From Variovorax gracilis (lineage in GTDB: Bacteria; Pseudomonadota; Gammaproteobacteria; Burkholderiales; Burkholderiaceae_C), in assembly GCF_030317115.1 (NCBI RefSeq), contig NZ_JASZYF010000002.1, positions 310,001-374,000 of the forward strand: a stretch of 64,000 nt of DNA, in the 5' to 3' direction. Under the pieces are notes generated by a model. It was not told the origin of the DNA. It ran no database searches and saw nothing but the letters and a program-made list of their open reading frames with translations. Positions 9,068 to 17,578 of this stretch are shown here, piece after piece. The first letter of the stretch is position 1. Every line of letters starts with the position of its first letter. The position numbers were made by a program, and so were the translations under genes.

Positions 9068-9088
9068 TGAACAAGCCTGAGGGAGGGC
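9068..9088 (+). repeat. Copy of a short dispersed repeat (core only)
   Basis: The core TGAACAAGCCTGAGGGAGGG lies in the hda-purM intergenic region. Closely similar sequence is at 13615-13634 and 60394-60414, where the similarity extends further upstream. Confidence 0.5.
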
Positions 9089-9104
9089 AGCCGATGAGCG
9101 CCCT

Positions 9105-9110
9105 TAAAAT
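9105..9110 (+). promoter_or_regulatory. Candidate -10 for purM
   Basis: TAAAAT in the purM-hda divergent region, about 90 bp upstream of the purM start. No clear -35. TAAAAT-type -10 boxes are common in this genus. Confidence 0.35.
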
Positions 9111-9199
9111 CGTGGCGAATTCTATCGGCCCGACCGCATCGGTTGCCGGCGTCATTGTCCTCCTCCTTCCGCCCCTCCCTTCCTCCAGTCCGGCCCGCC

Positions 9200-10240
9200 A
9201 TGAACTCCAACTCCACCACTCCGCTCAGCTACAAGGATGCGGGCGTCGACATCGACGCCGGCGACGCGCTGGTCGACCGGATCAAGCCCCTCGCCAAGAA
9301 GACCATGCGCGAGGGCGTGCTGGCCGGCATCGGCGGGTTCGGCGCCCTGTTCGAAGTGCCCAAGCGCTACAAGGAACCGGTCCTGGTGAGCGGCACCGAC
9401 GGCGTGGGCACCAAGCTCAAGCTCGCTTTCGAATGGAACATGCACGACACCGTGGGCATCGACCTGGTGGCCATGAGCGTGAACGACGTGCTGGTGCAAG
9501 GCGCCGAGCCGCTTTTCTTCCTTGACTACTTCGCCTGCGGCAAGCTCGACGTGGACACGGCCGCGGCGGTGGTGGGCGGCATCGCCCGCGGCTGCGAACT
9601 CAGCGGCTGCGCGCTGATCGGTGGCGAAACGGCCGAGATGCCCGGCATGTACCCGGCCGGCGAGTACGACCTCGCGGGCTTCGCAGTCGGCGCAGTCGAG
9701 AAGTCGTTGATCCTGACCGGACAGGACGTCAAGCCCGGCGACGTGGTGCTGGGACTGGCCTCGTCCGGCGTGCACTCCAACGGATTCAGTCTGGTGCGCA
9801 AGGTGATCGAGCGCGCGGGCGACGCCCTGCCCGCGACGCTGGACGGCAAGCCCTTCCGCGAAGCCGTGATGGCGCCGACACGCCTCTACGTGAAGCCGGT
9901 GCTCGCCGCGCTTGCCAAGCACCCCATCAAGGCCCTGGCGCACATCACCGGTGGCGGCCTGCTCGAGAACATCCCCCGCGTGCTGCCCGAGGGAACGGCG
10001 GCCCATCTGCGCAAAGGCAGCTGGCCGCAGACCGAACTCTTCGCCTGGCTGCAGAAGGTCGCCGGCATCGACGACATCGAGATGAACCGCACCTTCAACA
10101 ACGGCATCGGCATGGTGGTGGTGATCGACGCGGCCGAAGCCGCCGCCTGCGCAGCCACTTTGCGCGCGGCCGGCGAAACGGTGCACGAGATCGGCGTCAT
10201 TGCCGAACGCGGGGCCGGCGCGCCAGTCGTCGTCGCCTGA
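9200..10240 (+). CDS. purM: Phosphoribosylformylglycinamidine cyclo-ligase (AIR synthetase)
   Basis: 346 residues. The enzyme closes FGAM to aminoimidazole ribonucleotide with ATP in purine synthesis. Key motifs are [20 protein letters not shown], the glycine-rich [44 protein letters not shown] and [11 protein letters not shown]. The open frame begins at 9143, but the ATG at 9200 gives the family N-terminus; the upstream part is a pyrimidine-rich leader. It is followed after 14 bp by an AI-2E-type permease gene. Confidence 0.97.
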   Translation: MNSNSTTPLSYKDAGVDIDAGDALVDRIKPLAKKTMREGVLAGIGGFGALFEVPKRYKEPVLVSGTDGVGTKLKLAFEWNMHDTVGIDLVAMSVNDVLVQGAEPLFFLDYFACGKLDVDTAAAVVGGIARGCELSGCALIGGETAEMPGMYPAGEYDLAGFAVGAVEKSLILTGQDVKPGDVVLGLASSGVHSNGFSLVRKVIERAGDALPATLDGKPFREAVMAPTRLYVKPVLAALAKHPIKALAHITGGGLLENIPRVLPEGTAAHLRKGSWPQTELFAWLQKVAGIDDIEMNRTFNNGIGMVVVIDAAEAAACAATLRAAGETVHEIGVIAERGAGAPVVVA

Positions 10241-10254
10241 ACAGCCTGCGCCGC

Positions 10255-11313
10255 GTGAGCGAGCTGACCCGCACCCCGTCGCGTTCCCTGGTCACGGCGA
10301 GCTATCTGCTCATTGCCGGGACCCTCCTTTTGATCATGTGGCAGGGCTTGCTGCCGGGCCTGCTGTGCGTGTGCATCGGCTTCCTCGGCACGCGCTGGAT
10401 CGCCCGGCTGCTGCATTCGGGCCTTCGCCGATCGAGCAAGATCAGCGCGAACGACCCGGCATGGGCCATGACGCCGCCGTTTCCGCGCATCACCGCAGCG
10501 ACCGTCGTGATGCTGGCGCCGATCGGGCTGCTCATCCTCGGCTTTTCGGAGGCGCGCGAATTTGTGCTCAACGCGCCGGAGCAATACCAGGAACTGCTTG
10601 ATTTCGTCGCGCGGACGGTGCTGGAACTGCGCCTCAAGCTGCCGCCGGACATCGCCGCCTACCTGCCGGAAGGCGCCGCGGAAGTACAGCGAACCATCGC
10701 CGGCTTCCTGCGCGCGCAGGCCGGCTCGCTCGCGCTGACAGGCCGGGCGTGGCTGGGCGGGCTGCTGTTCGCCTATGTGGGCCTGATCATCGGCTCGCTG
10801 GCCGCCATCGCGACGCAAATCCCTTCACGTCGTCCGCTCGCCCAGCAGCTCAAGGAACGGATCGTCCTGTTCGGCGAGGCCTTCGGCCAGATCGTGGCGG
10901 CGCAGTTCTGGATCGCCGCCTTCAACACCTTCCTGACGGCCATCTTCCTGCTGTTCCTGCTACCCGCATGGGAGATGGAACTGCCCTATACGCCGGCGCT
11001 GATCACCTTGACCTTCGTCGCCGGGCTGGTGCCGATCGTCGGCAATCTCGTGTGCAACACGGTGATCACGCTGGTGGGCCTGTCGGTGTCGCCCCTGGTC
11101 GCGCTGGCCTGCCTGGCGTTCCTGATCCTGATCCACAAGGCCGAATACCTGATCAACGCCAAGGTGGTGGGCAGCCGCACGCAGATGGCGGTGTGGGAGC
11201 TTCTGGCCGTGATGTTCGTGGCCGAGGCGGTGTTCGGCCCGGCCGGACTGGTCGCAGCGCCGCTCTTCTATGCGTACCTCAAGAAAGAACTGAAGGCGGC
11301 AGGGCTGGTCTAG
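10255..11313 (+). CDS. AI-2E family transporter (PerM-like membrane protein)
   Basis: The 352-residue product starts at GTG 10255, 14 bp after purM. It has about seven to eight hydrophobic segments, with the first pair near residues 15-50, a large soluble loop (about 75-160) rich in charged helices, and the family's C-terminal block LTFVAGLVPIVGNLVCNTVITLVGLSVSP. The family covers AI-2 exporters, Na+/H+ antiporters and PerM; the substrate here is unknown. In many Burkholderiales such a gene lies between purM and hda/pcnB. No other start between 10255 and the first membrane helix looks better. Confidence 0.8.
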   Translation: MSELTRTPSRSLVTASYLLIAGTLLLIMWQGLLPGLLCVCIGFLGTRWIARLLHSGLRRSSKISANDPAWAMTPPFPRITAATVVMLAPIGLLILGFSEAREFVLNAPEQYQELLDFVARTVLELRLKLPPDIAAYLPEGAAEVQRTIAGFLRAQAGSLALTGRAWLGGLLFAYVGLIIGSLAAIATQIPSRRPLAQQLKERIVLFGEAFGQIVAAQFWIAAFNTFLTAIFLLFLLPAWEMELPYTPALITLTFVAGLVPIVGNLVCNTVITLVGLSVSPLVALACLAFLILIHKAEYLINAKVVGSRTQMAVWELLAVMFVAEAVFGPAGLVAAPLFYAYLKKELKAAGLV

Positions 11314-11423
11314 AAGGCCATGTCCTGAATTGATCGATTCCAGTCCGACCCAGCACGGACGAATCGGCTCCCATACGTGAGAATTTGGCGCATCATCCAC
11401 CTTTCGCCAGGAGTTGCTGCGTC

Positions 11424-12002
11424 ATGAAGAGCTGTCTGATAGTGATCGACGTACAGGAGTCGTTCCGCCACCGCCCCTATTTCGGCGAGCGCGACCTGCC
11501 CGCCTACCTCGGCGCCCAGAACGCGCTGATTTCGGGGTTTGCCGCCGCTGGCGCTCCCATTGTCCGGATCTTCCACAGCGACGGACCCGCCGTGGCGAGC
11601 AATTCCTTCGCCGTCGAATCGGGGCATGTGCGGCCGCTCGAAGGGCTGGCCGACTTCGAGGCCGCGGCGACCTTCACCAAGCGCCGCCACAGCGCGCTGG
11701 TGGGCACCGGACTGGACGTCTGGCTGACGCAGAACCGCATCGACCGCCTCGTCATCAGCGGCATACGTACCGAGCAATGCTGCGAGACGACGGCGCGCCA
11801 CGCCTCCGACCTCGGGTGGCAGGTCGACTACGTGCCCGAAGCCACGCTGACCTTCGACATGGTCCAGCCGGACGGCAGACCGCTGACCGCGGCCGACATC
11901 AAGGCCCGGACTGCCACGGTCCTCGACGGGCGGTTTGCCAAGATCTGCGGCGCGGACGAAGCCCTCGCGCGCCTCGACGCCAGCGCACGGGAAGCGGCGT
12001 GA
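11424..12002 (+). CDS. Isochorismatase-family cysteine hydrolase
   Basis: A 192-residue protein with the isochorismatase-like fold: LIVIDVQESF supplies the catalytic Asp, KRRHSAL holds the expected Lys, and IRTEQCCETTARHASDLG contains the Cys nucleophile. Family members include nicotinamidases, ureidoacrylate and carbamate hydrolases; the substrate cannot be told from sequence. The ATG at 11424 follows a CAGGAGT ribosome site; an in-frame ATG at 11385 lacks one. The stop overlaps the GTG start of the next gene by 4 nt, and the whole set looks like a three-gene operon ending in a GlxA-type regulator. Confidence 0.85.
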   Translation: MKSCLIVIDVQESFRHRPYFGERDLPAYLGAQNALISGFAAAGAPIVRIFHSDGPAVASNSFAVESGHVRPLEGLADFEAAATFTKRRHSALVGTGLDVWLTQNRIDRLVISGIRTEQCCETTARHASDLGWQVDYVPEATLTFDMVQPDGRPLTAADIKARTATVLDGRFAKICGADEALARLDASAREAA

Positions 12003-12613
12003 CCGCCACCACGCTGCGCGTCGCGATCCTCGCGTTCGACGACGTCGAGGCGCTGGATCTCGCCGGCCCCTACGAGGTCTTCACCACGGCCAGCCGCATG
12101 GCCCAGCGAGCCGCGCCGGACGCGCCACCGCTCTTCGAGGTGGCGTGCGTCGCGCGCAGCCTGGCGCCGGTGCGCATGCGAGCCGGGCTCTCCGTGCTGC
12201 CGGGGCATTCGTTTGCCGAAGCGCCGCCCGCGGACGTCCTGATCGTGCCGGGCGGCGTGGTCGACGACGCGATGCAATGCACCGCCACGCTGCAGTGGAT
12301 TGCAAGCGCCAGCCGCGATGCCCGCATCACCGCGTCGGTCTGCACCGGTGCCTTCCTGCTGGCGGCCAGCGGCGTGCTGCGCAACGAGCGCATCACGACC
12401 CACTGGGAAGACATCGCGGACCTGCGCACCCGTTTTCCCTCACTCAACGTACAGGAAGGCTTGCGCTGGATCGATCAGGGCAGCATCGTCACGTCGGCCG
12501 GGATCACCGCCGGCATCGACATGAGCCTGCACCTCGTGGCCCGGCTGGCCGACGAGGCGCTGGCCCTGCGCACCGCGCGTCAGATGGATTTCGCATGGAC
12601 GAGGCCCGACTAG
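11999..12613 (+). CDS. DJ-1/PfpI (GATase1-like) family protein
   Basis: A 204-residue protein starting at GTG inside the stop of the isochorismatase gene. It has the class I glutamine-amidotransferase-like fold: VAILAFDDVEALDLAGPYEVF, ADVLIVPGG and the nucleophile elbow ASVCTGAFLLAASGVL with Cys. The TTHWEDIADLRTRFP segment matches the N-terminal domain of GlxA/CdhR-type regulators, but no AraC DNA-binding domain follows, so it is a stand-alone sensor or isonitrile hydratase-like enzyme. It overlaps the following regulator gene by 19 nt, so the three genes are tightly coupled. Confidence 0.85.
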   Translation: MTATTLRVAILAFDDVEALDLAGPYEVFTTASRMAQRAAPDAPPLFEVACVARSLAPVRMRAGLSVLPGHSFAEAPPADVLIVPGGVVDDAMQCTATLQWIASASRDARITASVCTGAFLLAASGVLRNERITTHWEDIADLRTRFPSLNVQEGLRWIDQGSIVTSAGITAGIDMSLHLVARLADEALALRTARQMDFAWTRPD

Positions 12614-13617
12614 CCGACGGCGCACCCATCCGCGTCGTCTTCGCACTGCTGCCCCACAGCCTGATCCTCGATTGGGCCGGCCCGGCGGAAGCGCTGCGCA
12701 TTGCCAACAGGCTGCTGGTCACGAGCGGCAGGCAGGCCCGCTTCGAACTCGTCTTCGCCAGCCCCCGGTCGACGTCGACGAGTTCCGTCGGCGTCGATCT
12801 CGCGGGGCTGCAGCCGCTACCGTCGCACTGGGACGCTCCGGCGTGGGTGGTGGTGGTCGGCCTGCCGGGTGACACGGTGGCCGTCGACAACGATCAGGCT
12901 CAGGCGCTGTTGCACTGGTTGCGCGGCCTGCGGCTCGAGAGCGGACGACTGGACCTCATCACGATCTGCGCCGGCACCCTTCTCGCGGCCCACGCGGGCT
13001 TGCTGAACGGAAGGCGCGCGACAACGCATCACCACCATCTGGACGAACTGCAACGTGCCGCCCCGCGCTGCGAGGTGGTCGCCAACCGCGTCTTCGTCCT
13101 GGATCCACCGCTGTACAGCAGCGCCGGCGTCACGACAGGCATCGACCTCACCCTTCAACGCATCGCCGAAACCTGCGGGGAATCGCTCGCCGCGCGCGTG
13201 GCGCAGACGATGGTCGTCGCCATGCGGCGCGGCCCGAACGACCCGGAACTGTCGCCCTTCCTCGCCTATCGCAACCACCTGCATGCCGCCCTGCACCGCG
13301 TGCAGGACGCGGTCAGCGAACAACCCCAAGCCGACTGGACGGTCCCCCGCATGGCCGACGTCGCCCACACATCGCCGCGACACCTGACACGTCTGTTCGT
13401 CGAGCACACCGGTGTAGCCCCTCTGGCCTACCTGCGCCGCCTGCGCCTCGCGACCGCGCAACTTGCCCTGCAATCAGGCGCCAACGTCACCCGCGCCGCA
13501 GGCATCTCGGGCTTCGGCTCCGACACCCAACTCCGCCGAGCCTGGCGCCAGTTCGGACTTCCAGGCTCCCCTTCAGCCTCCGGCTCCCCGGGGAGGGGCG
13601 GCGGCCACGCGAAGTGA
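12595..13617 (+). CDS. GlxA-family AraC-type transcriptional regulator
   Basis: 340 residues. Residues about 10-185 form a DJ-1/PfpI-like domain (LPHSLILDWAGPAEALRIAN; elbow ITICAGTLLAAHAGLL with Cys; TTHHHHLDELQRAAP). Residues about 225-325 form an AraC double HTH (WTVPRMADVAHTSPRHLTRLF and VTRAAGISGFGSDTQLRRAW). Such regulators respond to small metabolites; it probably controls the two genes in front of it, which it overlaps. The last residues (SGSPGRGGGHAK) run into a dispersed repeat, so the C-terminus may have been altered by repeat insertion. Confidence 0.88.
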   Translation: MDEARLADGAPIRVVFALLPHSLILDWAGPAEALRIANRLLVTSGRQARFELVFASPRSTSTSSVGVDLAGLQPLPSHWDAPAWVVVVGLPGDTVAVDNDQAQALLHWLRGLRLESGRLDLITICAGTLLAAHAGLLNGRRATTHHHHLDELQRAAPRCEVVANRVFVLDPPLYSSAGVTTGIDLTLQRIAETCGESLAARVAQTMVVAMRRGPNDPELSPFLAYRNHLHAALHRVQDAVSEQPQADWTVPRMADVAHTSPRHLTRLFVEHTGVAPLAYLRRLRLATAQLALQSGANVTRAAGISGFGSDTQLRRAWRQFGLPGSPSASGSPGRGGGHAK

Positions 13618-13634
13618 ACAAGCCTGGGGCGAGC
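13595..13634 (+). repeat. Dispersed repeat copy between convergent genes
   Basis: About 40 bp closely matching 60373-60414 (GGGGCGG, then CGGC-ACNNGAAGTG, then CAAGCCTGGGG). It contains the stop codon of the GlxA-type regulator and touches the stop codon of the minus-strand VOC gene. Confidence 0.55.
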
Positions 13635-14053
13635 TAAAGGTATCCGCAGAAGCGAAGGATGTGCCCATCGGGCTCGCGGATCGCGAACTCGCGCAAACCC
13701 CAGGGCTGGGAGACCGGCGGCTCGATCACCGTCACGCCGCGCTTGACGTAGGCCGCGTGCAATCCGTCCACGTCGCGTCCCACGTGAATCACGATCTCGC
13801 CGCGCCAGGGACTGGCCTCGCGCCGGCCGCACTGCCAGAGCCGCAGGTACACCGGATCCCCGTAACTGCGGTCACCCTTCTTCACCCGCGCATAGCTCGG
13901 CGGCTCACCGGCGATGAAATCGAGTTCGAAGCCGAGCACATCGCGGAAATAACGCGCCGCGCGCGTGACATCCGCCACCGGCAGCACGGGTTGAATGCCA
14001 TGGAATTCGTGCAGCGTCCCGAGGTCCACCGCGGAAGCCTTGACAGGCTCCAT
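13634..14053 (-). CDS. VOC-family (glyoxalase/bleomycin-resistance-like) protein
   Basis: 139 residues with one vicinal-oxygen-chelate module pair: FHGIQPVLPVADVTRAARYFRDVLGFELDF at the start and AIREPDGHILRFCGYL at the end, where the Glu is a usual metal ligand. Function within this large fold family (isomerase, dioxygenase, antibiotic binding) cannot be inferred. The ATG at 14053 shares one base with the stop of the SirB1-like gene, so it is translationally coupled to it. A longer open frame to 14212 is only the shadow of that upstream gene. Confidence 0.8.
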   Translation of the reverse strand: MEPVKASAVDLGTLHEFHGIQPVLPVADVTRAARYFRDVLGFELDFIAGEPPSYARVKKGDRSYGDPVYLRLWQCGRREASPWRGEIVIHVGRDVDGLHAAYVKRGVTVIEPPVSQPWGLREFAIREPDGHILRFCGYL

Positions 14054-14904
14054 CAGCTTTCCGCCCGGCGAAGCGCCGCCACGCGCTCGGCGATGGCATC
14101 GATGTCGAGCGCGTCTTCGGCGTGCGCCAGATAGGTTTCGAGGTCGCGCACCGCGGGTGCGCAGTTGCCCTGCTCCGCATGGGCCAGGCCACGGTCGCGA
14201 TGCTCGCCCCACGCTTCGGGCAGCAGGGCGATCAAGCGATCCTGCACCGCGATCGCGCGCTGCCAGTCTTCCTGCGCGTGGTGGATTTCCTTGAGGTTGC
14301 GCAACATGCGCCCGATGATTTCGCGCGGCGTCGCGGGCTGCAGGTACAGGCCGAGCGGCACGTCGAAATCACCCACCAGGCCGTTGCTGCGCTTGTAGGG
14401 CTCCAGCCGTTCGCTCAGTTCCTCGCGCGAGAGCGACTTGCCGGTGAACGGGTCGATCACGACTTGCCCTTTTGGCAGCGTGACCTTGAGCATGAAATGG
14501 CCTGGAAAACCTACGCCGCGTGCCTGCAAGCCAAGGCCCTGCGCAAGCTCCATCCAGAGCACGGCGAGCGAGATCGGAATGCCCCGGCGGGTGCGAAGCA
14601 CCGCGTTCAGGTAGCTGTTGTCGGGATCGTAGTAGTCGTTGACGTTGCCGCCGAAACTCAGGTCGTGAAAGAAGAACTGGTTGAGCGCCCGCAAACGCTG
14701 CAACGGCGCCGCATCGGCCGGCAGGCGTCGCTTGAGGCGGGCGAGCAACTGGTCGACGTCACCGAGCACCTGTTGCACGTCGAGGTCGGGATATTCGTCC
14801 TGAGCGAGGCTGGCTGCCGCTTCGAGCAACGGAAACTGCTCGTCGCTCTTCACGAGTGAACTGAAATACTCGAGAGCAGTGGGCGTCGAGAAGCTGAACG
14901 TCAT
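14053..14904 (-). CDS. SirB1/transglutaminase-like family protein with TPR-like tail
   Basis: 283 residues. Residues about 60-165 carry the SirB1 family block: LRALNQFFFHDLSFGGNVNDYYDPDNSYLNAVLRTRRGIPISLAVLW and GVGFPGHFMLKV. The usual catalytic Cys of transglutaminases is not evident. The C-terminal part (about 205-283) looks like tetratricopeptide helices (DWQRAIAVQDRLIALLPEAWGEHRDRGLAHAEQGN). The exact role is unknown; the family is widespread in Proteobacteria. It precedes the VOC gene on the same strand and lies downstream of murJ. Confidence 0.85.
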   Translation of the reverse strand: MTFSFSTPTALEYFSSLVKSDEQFPLLEAAASLAQDEYPDLDVQQVLGDVDQLLARLKRRLPADAAPLQRLRALNQFFFHDLSFGGNVNDYYDPDNSYLNAVLRTRRGIPISLAVLWMELAQGLGLQARGVGFPGHFMLKVTLPKGQVVIDPFTGKSLSREELSERLEPYKRSNGLVGDFDVPLGLYLQPATPREIIGRMLRNLKEIHHAQEDWQRAIAVQDRLIALLPEAWGEHRDRGLAHAEQGNCAPAVRDLETYLAHAEDALDIDAIAERVAALRRAES

Positions 14905-14959
14905 GTGGCTTTGTAGAGGAGCAATCGGGGAGCGTCAAGGCGGTAACGCCGAAGTGCAT

Positions 14960-16525
14960 TCAGCGTCGCATGAAGCTACGCAGCTTGACACCGGCGATGG
15001 CGAGCACCGCGAAATAGCTGGCCGCGGCGCCCGCGATCAGCGCCGCCAACAGGCCGATGCGCTGCAGGCGCACGGCACGCAGGCCGATCCAGTCGAAATG
15101 CTGTGCGCCCCAGACGAGCAAGGCCGCAAGCACCAGTGTCGCAACCAGCACCTGAAGGGTGAACTTGCCCCAGCCGGGCAACGGCTTGTAGCTGCCCCGA
15201 CGGATCAGCCCGACCAACAGCCAGGTGGAATTGACCAGGGCACCGATGCCGATCGTGAGCGTCAGCGCAGCGTGCTGCAACACCGGGACCAGGAAGAAGT
15301 TGAGGACCTGCGTCAGCACCAGCACGCCGACCGCGATCAGCATCGGCGTGCGCATGTCGTGCTTCGCGTAGTAGCCGGGCGCCAGCACCTTGATGGCGAC
15401 CGTGCCGACCAGACCGACGCCGTAGCCCATCAGCGCCGCAGTGGTGCGTTGCACGTCCAGGTCACTGAACGCACCGTTGTGGAACAGCACGGCGACCAGC
15501 GGCTTCGAGAAAACGAGCAGCGCCACCGCACAGGGCGCGGAAAGCAGCACGACGAGGCGCAGCCCCCAATCGAGCAGCGACGAATAGCGGGCATCGTCCT
15601 TTGCGGCTCGTGCGCCAGCGAGTTGCGGCATGAGCACCACGCCCAGCGCGACGCCCAGCAGTGCCGTCGGGAATTCCATGAGGCGATCGGCATAGGTGAC
15701 CCAGGTTACGCTGCCAGGCGCCAGATGCGACGCGATCTGCGTATTGATCAGCAAGGAAATCTGCGCCGCGCTGACGCCGATCAGTGCCGGCAGCATGAGC
15801 TTCACGATCTTGCGCGTGGTCGGATCGGCCCAGGCCGCGCGGATCGCCCGGAGGCTCACGCCGATGCGCGGGAGCATTCCCAGCCCGTGCAGGGCAGGCA
15901 ATTGCAGCGCCAGTTGCAAGACGCCGCCCACCATCACGCCCACGCACTGCGCATAGATCGGTTCGATGCCATGCCGCTTGAACCAGGGCGCGCCGATGAG
16001 GATCGAGAGGATCAACGACACATTCAGCAGCACCGGCGATGCCGCAGGCACGGCGAACTTGCGCCAGGTGTTGAGGACGCCGCCGGCCAACGCCACCAGC
16101 GACATGAATCCGATGTACGGAAACATCCAGCGCGTCATGACCACCGCGGCGTCGAATCCCTGGGAAGTCTGCTTCAGGCCGCTGGCCATCGCCCAGACCA
16201 TCAGCGGCGCGCCGACGACGCCCGCCACGCACAGAAGGACCAGCGTCCAGGTCAGCAATGTCGCAACGTGGTCGACAAGTTGGCGGGCACCTTCATCGCC
16301 GCTCTCCGCACGGGTGGCCGCCAGAACAGGCACGAAAGCCTGGCTGAACGCGCCTTCGCCGAAAACCCGACGGAACAGGTTGGGGATGCGAAAGGCGACA
16401 TTGAAGGCATCGGTCAGGGCACTGACCCCGAACACCGAGGCCATGAGCAGGTCGCGGATCAGCCCGGTCACCCGGGAGGCAAGCGTCAACAGCGAGACGG
16501 TGGAGGCGGATTTGAGCAGGGACAC
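14960..16525 (-). CDS. murJ: Lipid II flippase MurJ
   Basis: A 521-residue polytopic membrane protein with about 14 hydrophobic segments. The opening VSLLKSASTVSLLTLASRVTGLIRDLLMAS and FRIPNLFRRVFGEGAFSQAFVPV are typical of MurJ/MviN, which flips lipid II across the inner membrane for peptidoglycan synthesis. An ATG at 16627 would add 34 residues; the GTG at 16525 matches the normal N-terminus and length. It diverges from rpsT; this murJ/rpsT pair is usual in Burkholderiales. Confidence 0.95.
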   Translation of the reverse strand: MSLLKSASTVSLLTLASRVTGLIRDLLMASVFGVSALTDAFNVAFRIPNLFRRVFGEGAFSQAFVPVLAATRAESGDEGARQLVDHVATLLTWTLVLLCVAGVVGAPLMVWAMASGLKQTSQGFDAAVVMTRWMFPYIGFMSLVALAGGVLNTWRKFAVPAASPVLLNVSLILSILIGAPWFKRHGIEPIYAQCVGVMVGGVLQLALQLPALHGLGMLPRIGVSLRAIRAAWADPTTRKIVKLMLPALIGVSAAQISLLINTQIASHLAPGSVTWVTYADRLMEFPTALLGVALGVVLMPQLAGARAAKDDARYSSLLDWGLRLVVLLSAPCAVALLVFSKPLVAVLFHNGAFSDLDVQRTTAALMGYGVGLVGTVAIKVLAPGYYAKHDMRTPMLIAVGVLVLTQVLNFFLVPVLQHAALTLTIGIGALVNSTWLLVGLIRRGSYKPLPGWGKFTLQVLVATLVLAALLVWGAQHFDWIGLRAVRLQRIGLLAALIAGAAASYFAVLAIAGVKLRSFMRR

Positions 16526-16567
16526 AGGCCGGAAGTGTATGTGGCCGCGCGCCCTCTTCCAGGCGGC

Positions 16568-16597
16568 TGTGACGGCCCGGCGCCCTTCGCCTATAAT
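16568..16597 (+). promoter_or_regulatory. Promoter of rpsT
   Basis: TGTGAC (16568-16573) and a perfect TATAAT (16592-16597) are separated by 18 bp, about 48 bp upstream of the rpsT ATG. Confidence 0.65.
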
Positions 16598-16644
16598 GGA
16601 GGGCTTTGCTGCATCATCCCCAGACACCTTAGGAAATCAATCCC

Positions 16645-16959
16645 ATGGCATCCACCAAGCCCAAGAAGAAGAACCCGCGCCTCGCGTCGGGCCGTAAACG
16701 CGTCCGCCAGGACGTCAAGCTCAACGCCGCGAACACTTCGCTGCGCTCCAAATACCGCACCGCCGTGAAGAATGTCGAGAAGGCCGTCCTGGCTGGCGAC
16801 AAGACCAAGGCGGCAGAACTCTTCGCGAAGGCCCAGAGCATCGTCGACACCGTCGCCGACAAGGGCATCTTCCACAAGAACAAGGCTGCTCGCGACAAGA
16901 GCCGCCTGTCGGCCAAGGTCAAGAACCTGGCCCTTGCCCCTGAAAAGGCCGCCGCCTGA
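16645..16959 (+). CDS. rpsT: 30S ribosomal protein S20
   Basis: A 104-residue, Lys/Arg-rich protein starting [20 protein letters not shown], with S20 helices ([13 protein letters not shown] and [22 protein letters not shown]). S20 binds 16S rRNA in early assembly. It has its own promoter with TATAAT and a strong terminator downstream, so it is a monocistronic unit. Confidence 0.97.
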   Translation: MASTKPKKKNPRLASGRKRVRQDVKLNAANTSLRSKYRTAVKNVEKAVLAGDKTKAAELFAKAQSIVDTVADKGIFHKNKAARDKSRLSAKVKNLALAPEKAAA

Positions 16960-17030
16960 CGCTTTCAGGCAAACAGCCCGGACTGGTTCGCCGGTCCGCC
17001 GTTTGATCGGGGTGCGCTGCAGCAAAAGTG

Positions 17031-17055
17031 AAAAACCGCCTTCGGGCGGTTTTTT
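17031..17055 (+). terminator. Rho-independent terminator after rpsT
   Basis: AAAAACCGCC TTCG GGCGGTTTTT: a 10-bp stem with a UUCG-type loop and a T tract, about 70 bp after rpsT and 26 bp from the end of the convergent DUF3579 gene. Confidence 0.88.
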
Positions 17056-17080
17056 CATGGGCGCTTCATGGTGCGAGCCG

Positions 17081-17416
17081 CTATTTCTTGCTGGCTTCCG
17101 CAAGCGGCGGCACATCCGGCACGAGGCAAGCCTCGGCCACCTGGAGTGCGTTGTCCTTCGCGAAATTGAGGCAGAAATCCCAGGCCATCGGCTCGGCGTC
17201 GCGCAAGGCGCGGTTCACCACGACGCACTTGACTCCGTTGATGACGGTGGGGACGCACCACGGCGAATAGTTAAGGTGGCTTCCGGGCTGCGGACCGCCC
17301 GGACGGAACGAGCACATCACGCCCGCCAATCGTTCTGCCCAGTCGCTAGGGCGAAATGTCCGGCCATCCAGGGTGATGCCCTGGATGAAAACTTCTTTTG
17401 CGTCGGGAGAAACCAT
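17081..17416 (-). CDS. DUF3579 domain protein
   Basis: A 111-residue protein with the DUF3579 pattern: EVFIQGITLDGRTFRPSDWAERLAG, the FRPGG and YSPWCVPTVINGVKCVVVNRAL core, and a C-terminal MAWDFCLNFAKDNALQV. The family is small, cytoplasmic, of unknown function and restricted mainly to Betaproteobacteria. It is divergent from argD-argF, a conserved neighbourhood in Burkholderiales, but a link to arginine metabolism is inference only. Confidence 0.82.
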   Translation of the reverse strand: MVSPDAKEVFIQGITLDGRTFRPSDWAERLAGVMCSFRPGGPQPGSHLNYSPWCVPTVINGVKCVVVNRALRDAEPMAWDFCLNFAKDNALQVAEACLVPDVPPLAEASKK

Positions 17417-17578
17417 CAGTTGGGAGAAGAAGGCACAGGCTCATGCTGCGCCGCACAATGATTCTATCCGGGGGGTCCCCCGAGTGACCTTTGCAGGGGC
17501 ATTGCTGTGATGCGCAATCCTCACCGAAGCGGTCAAATCACACGCCTAGAATCCGCGTTCCCTTTTCCGGAGAACCGC

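Noticed and set aside
14879..16768. A 629-codon plus-strand open frame opposite murJ
   Set aside because: Low-complexity Gln/His/Arg translation, antisense to an evident membrane protein.
17469..17482. CGGGGGGTCCCCCG palindrome between the DUF3579 gene and argD
   Set aside because: Short, simple G/C run that could occur by chance and lies well outside the expected promoter position; not reported as an operator.
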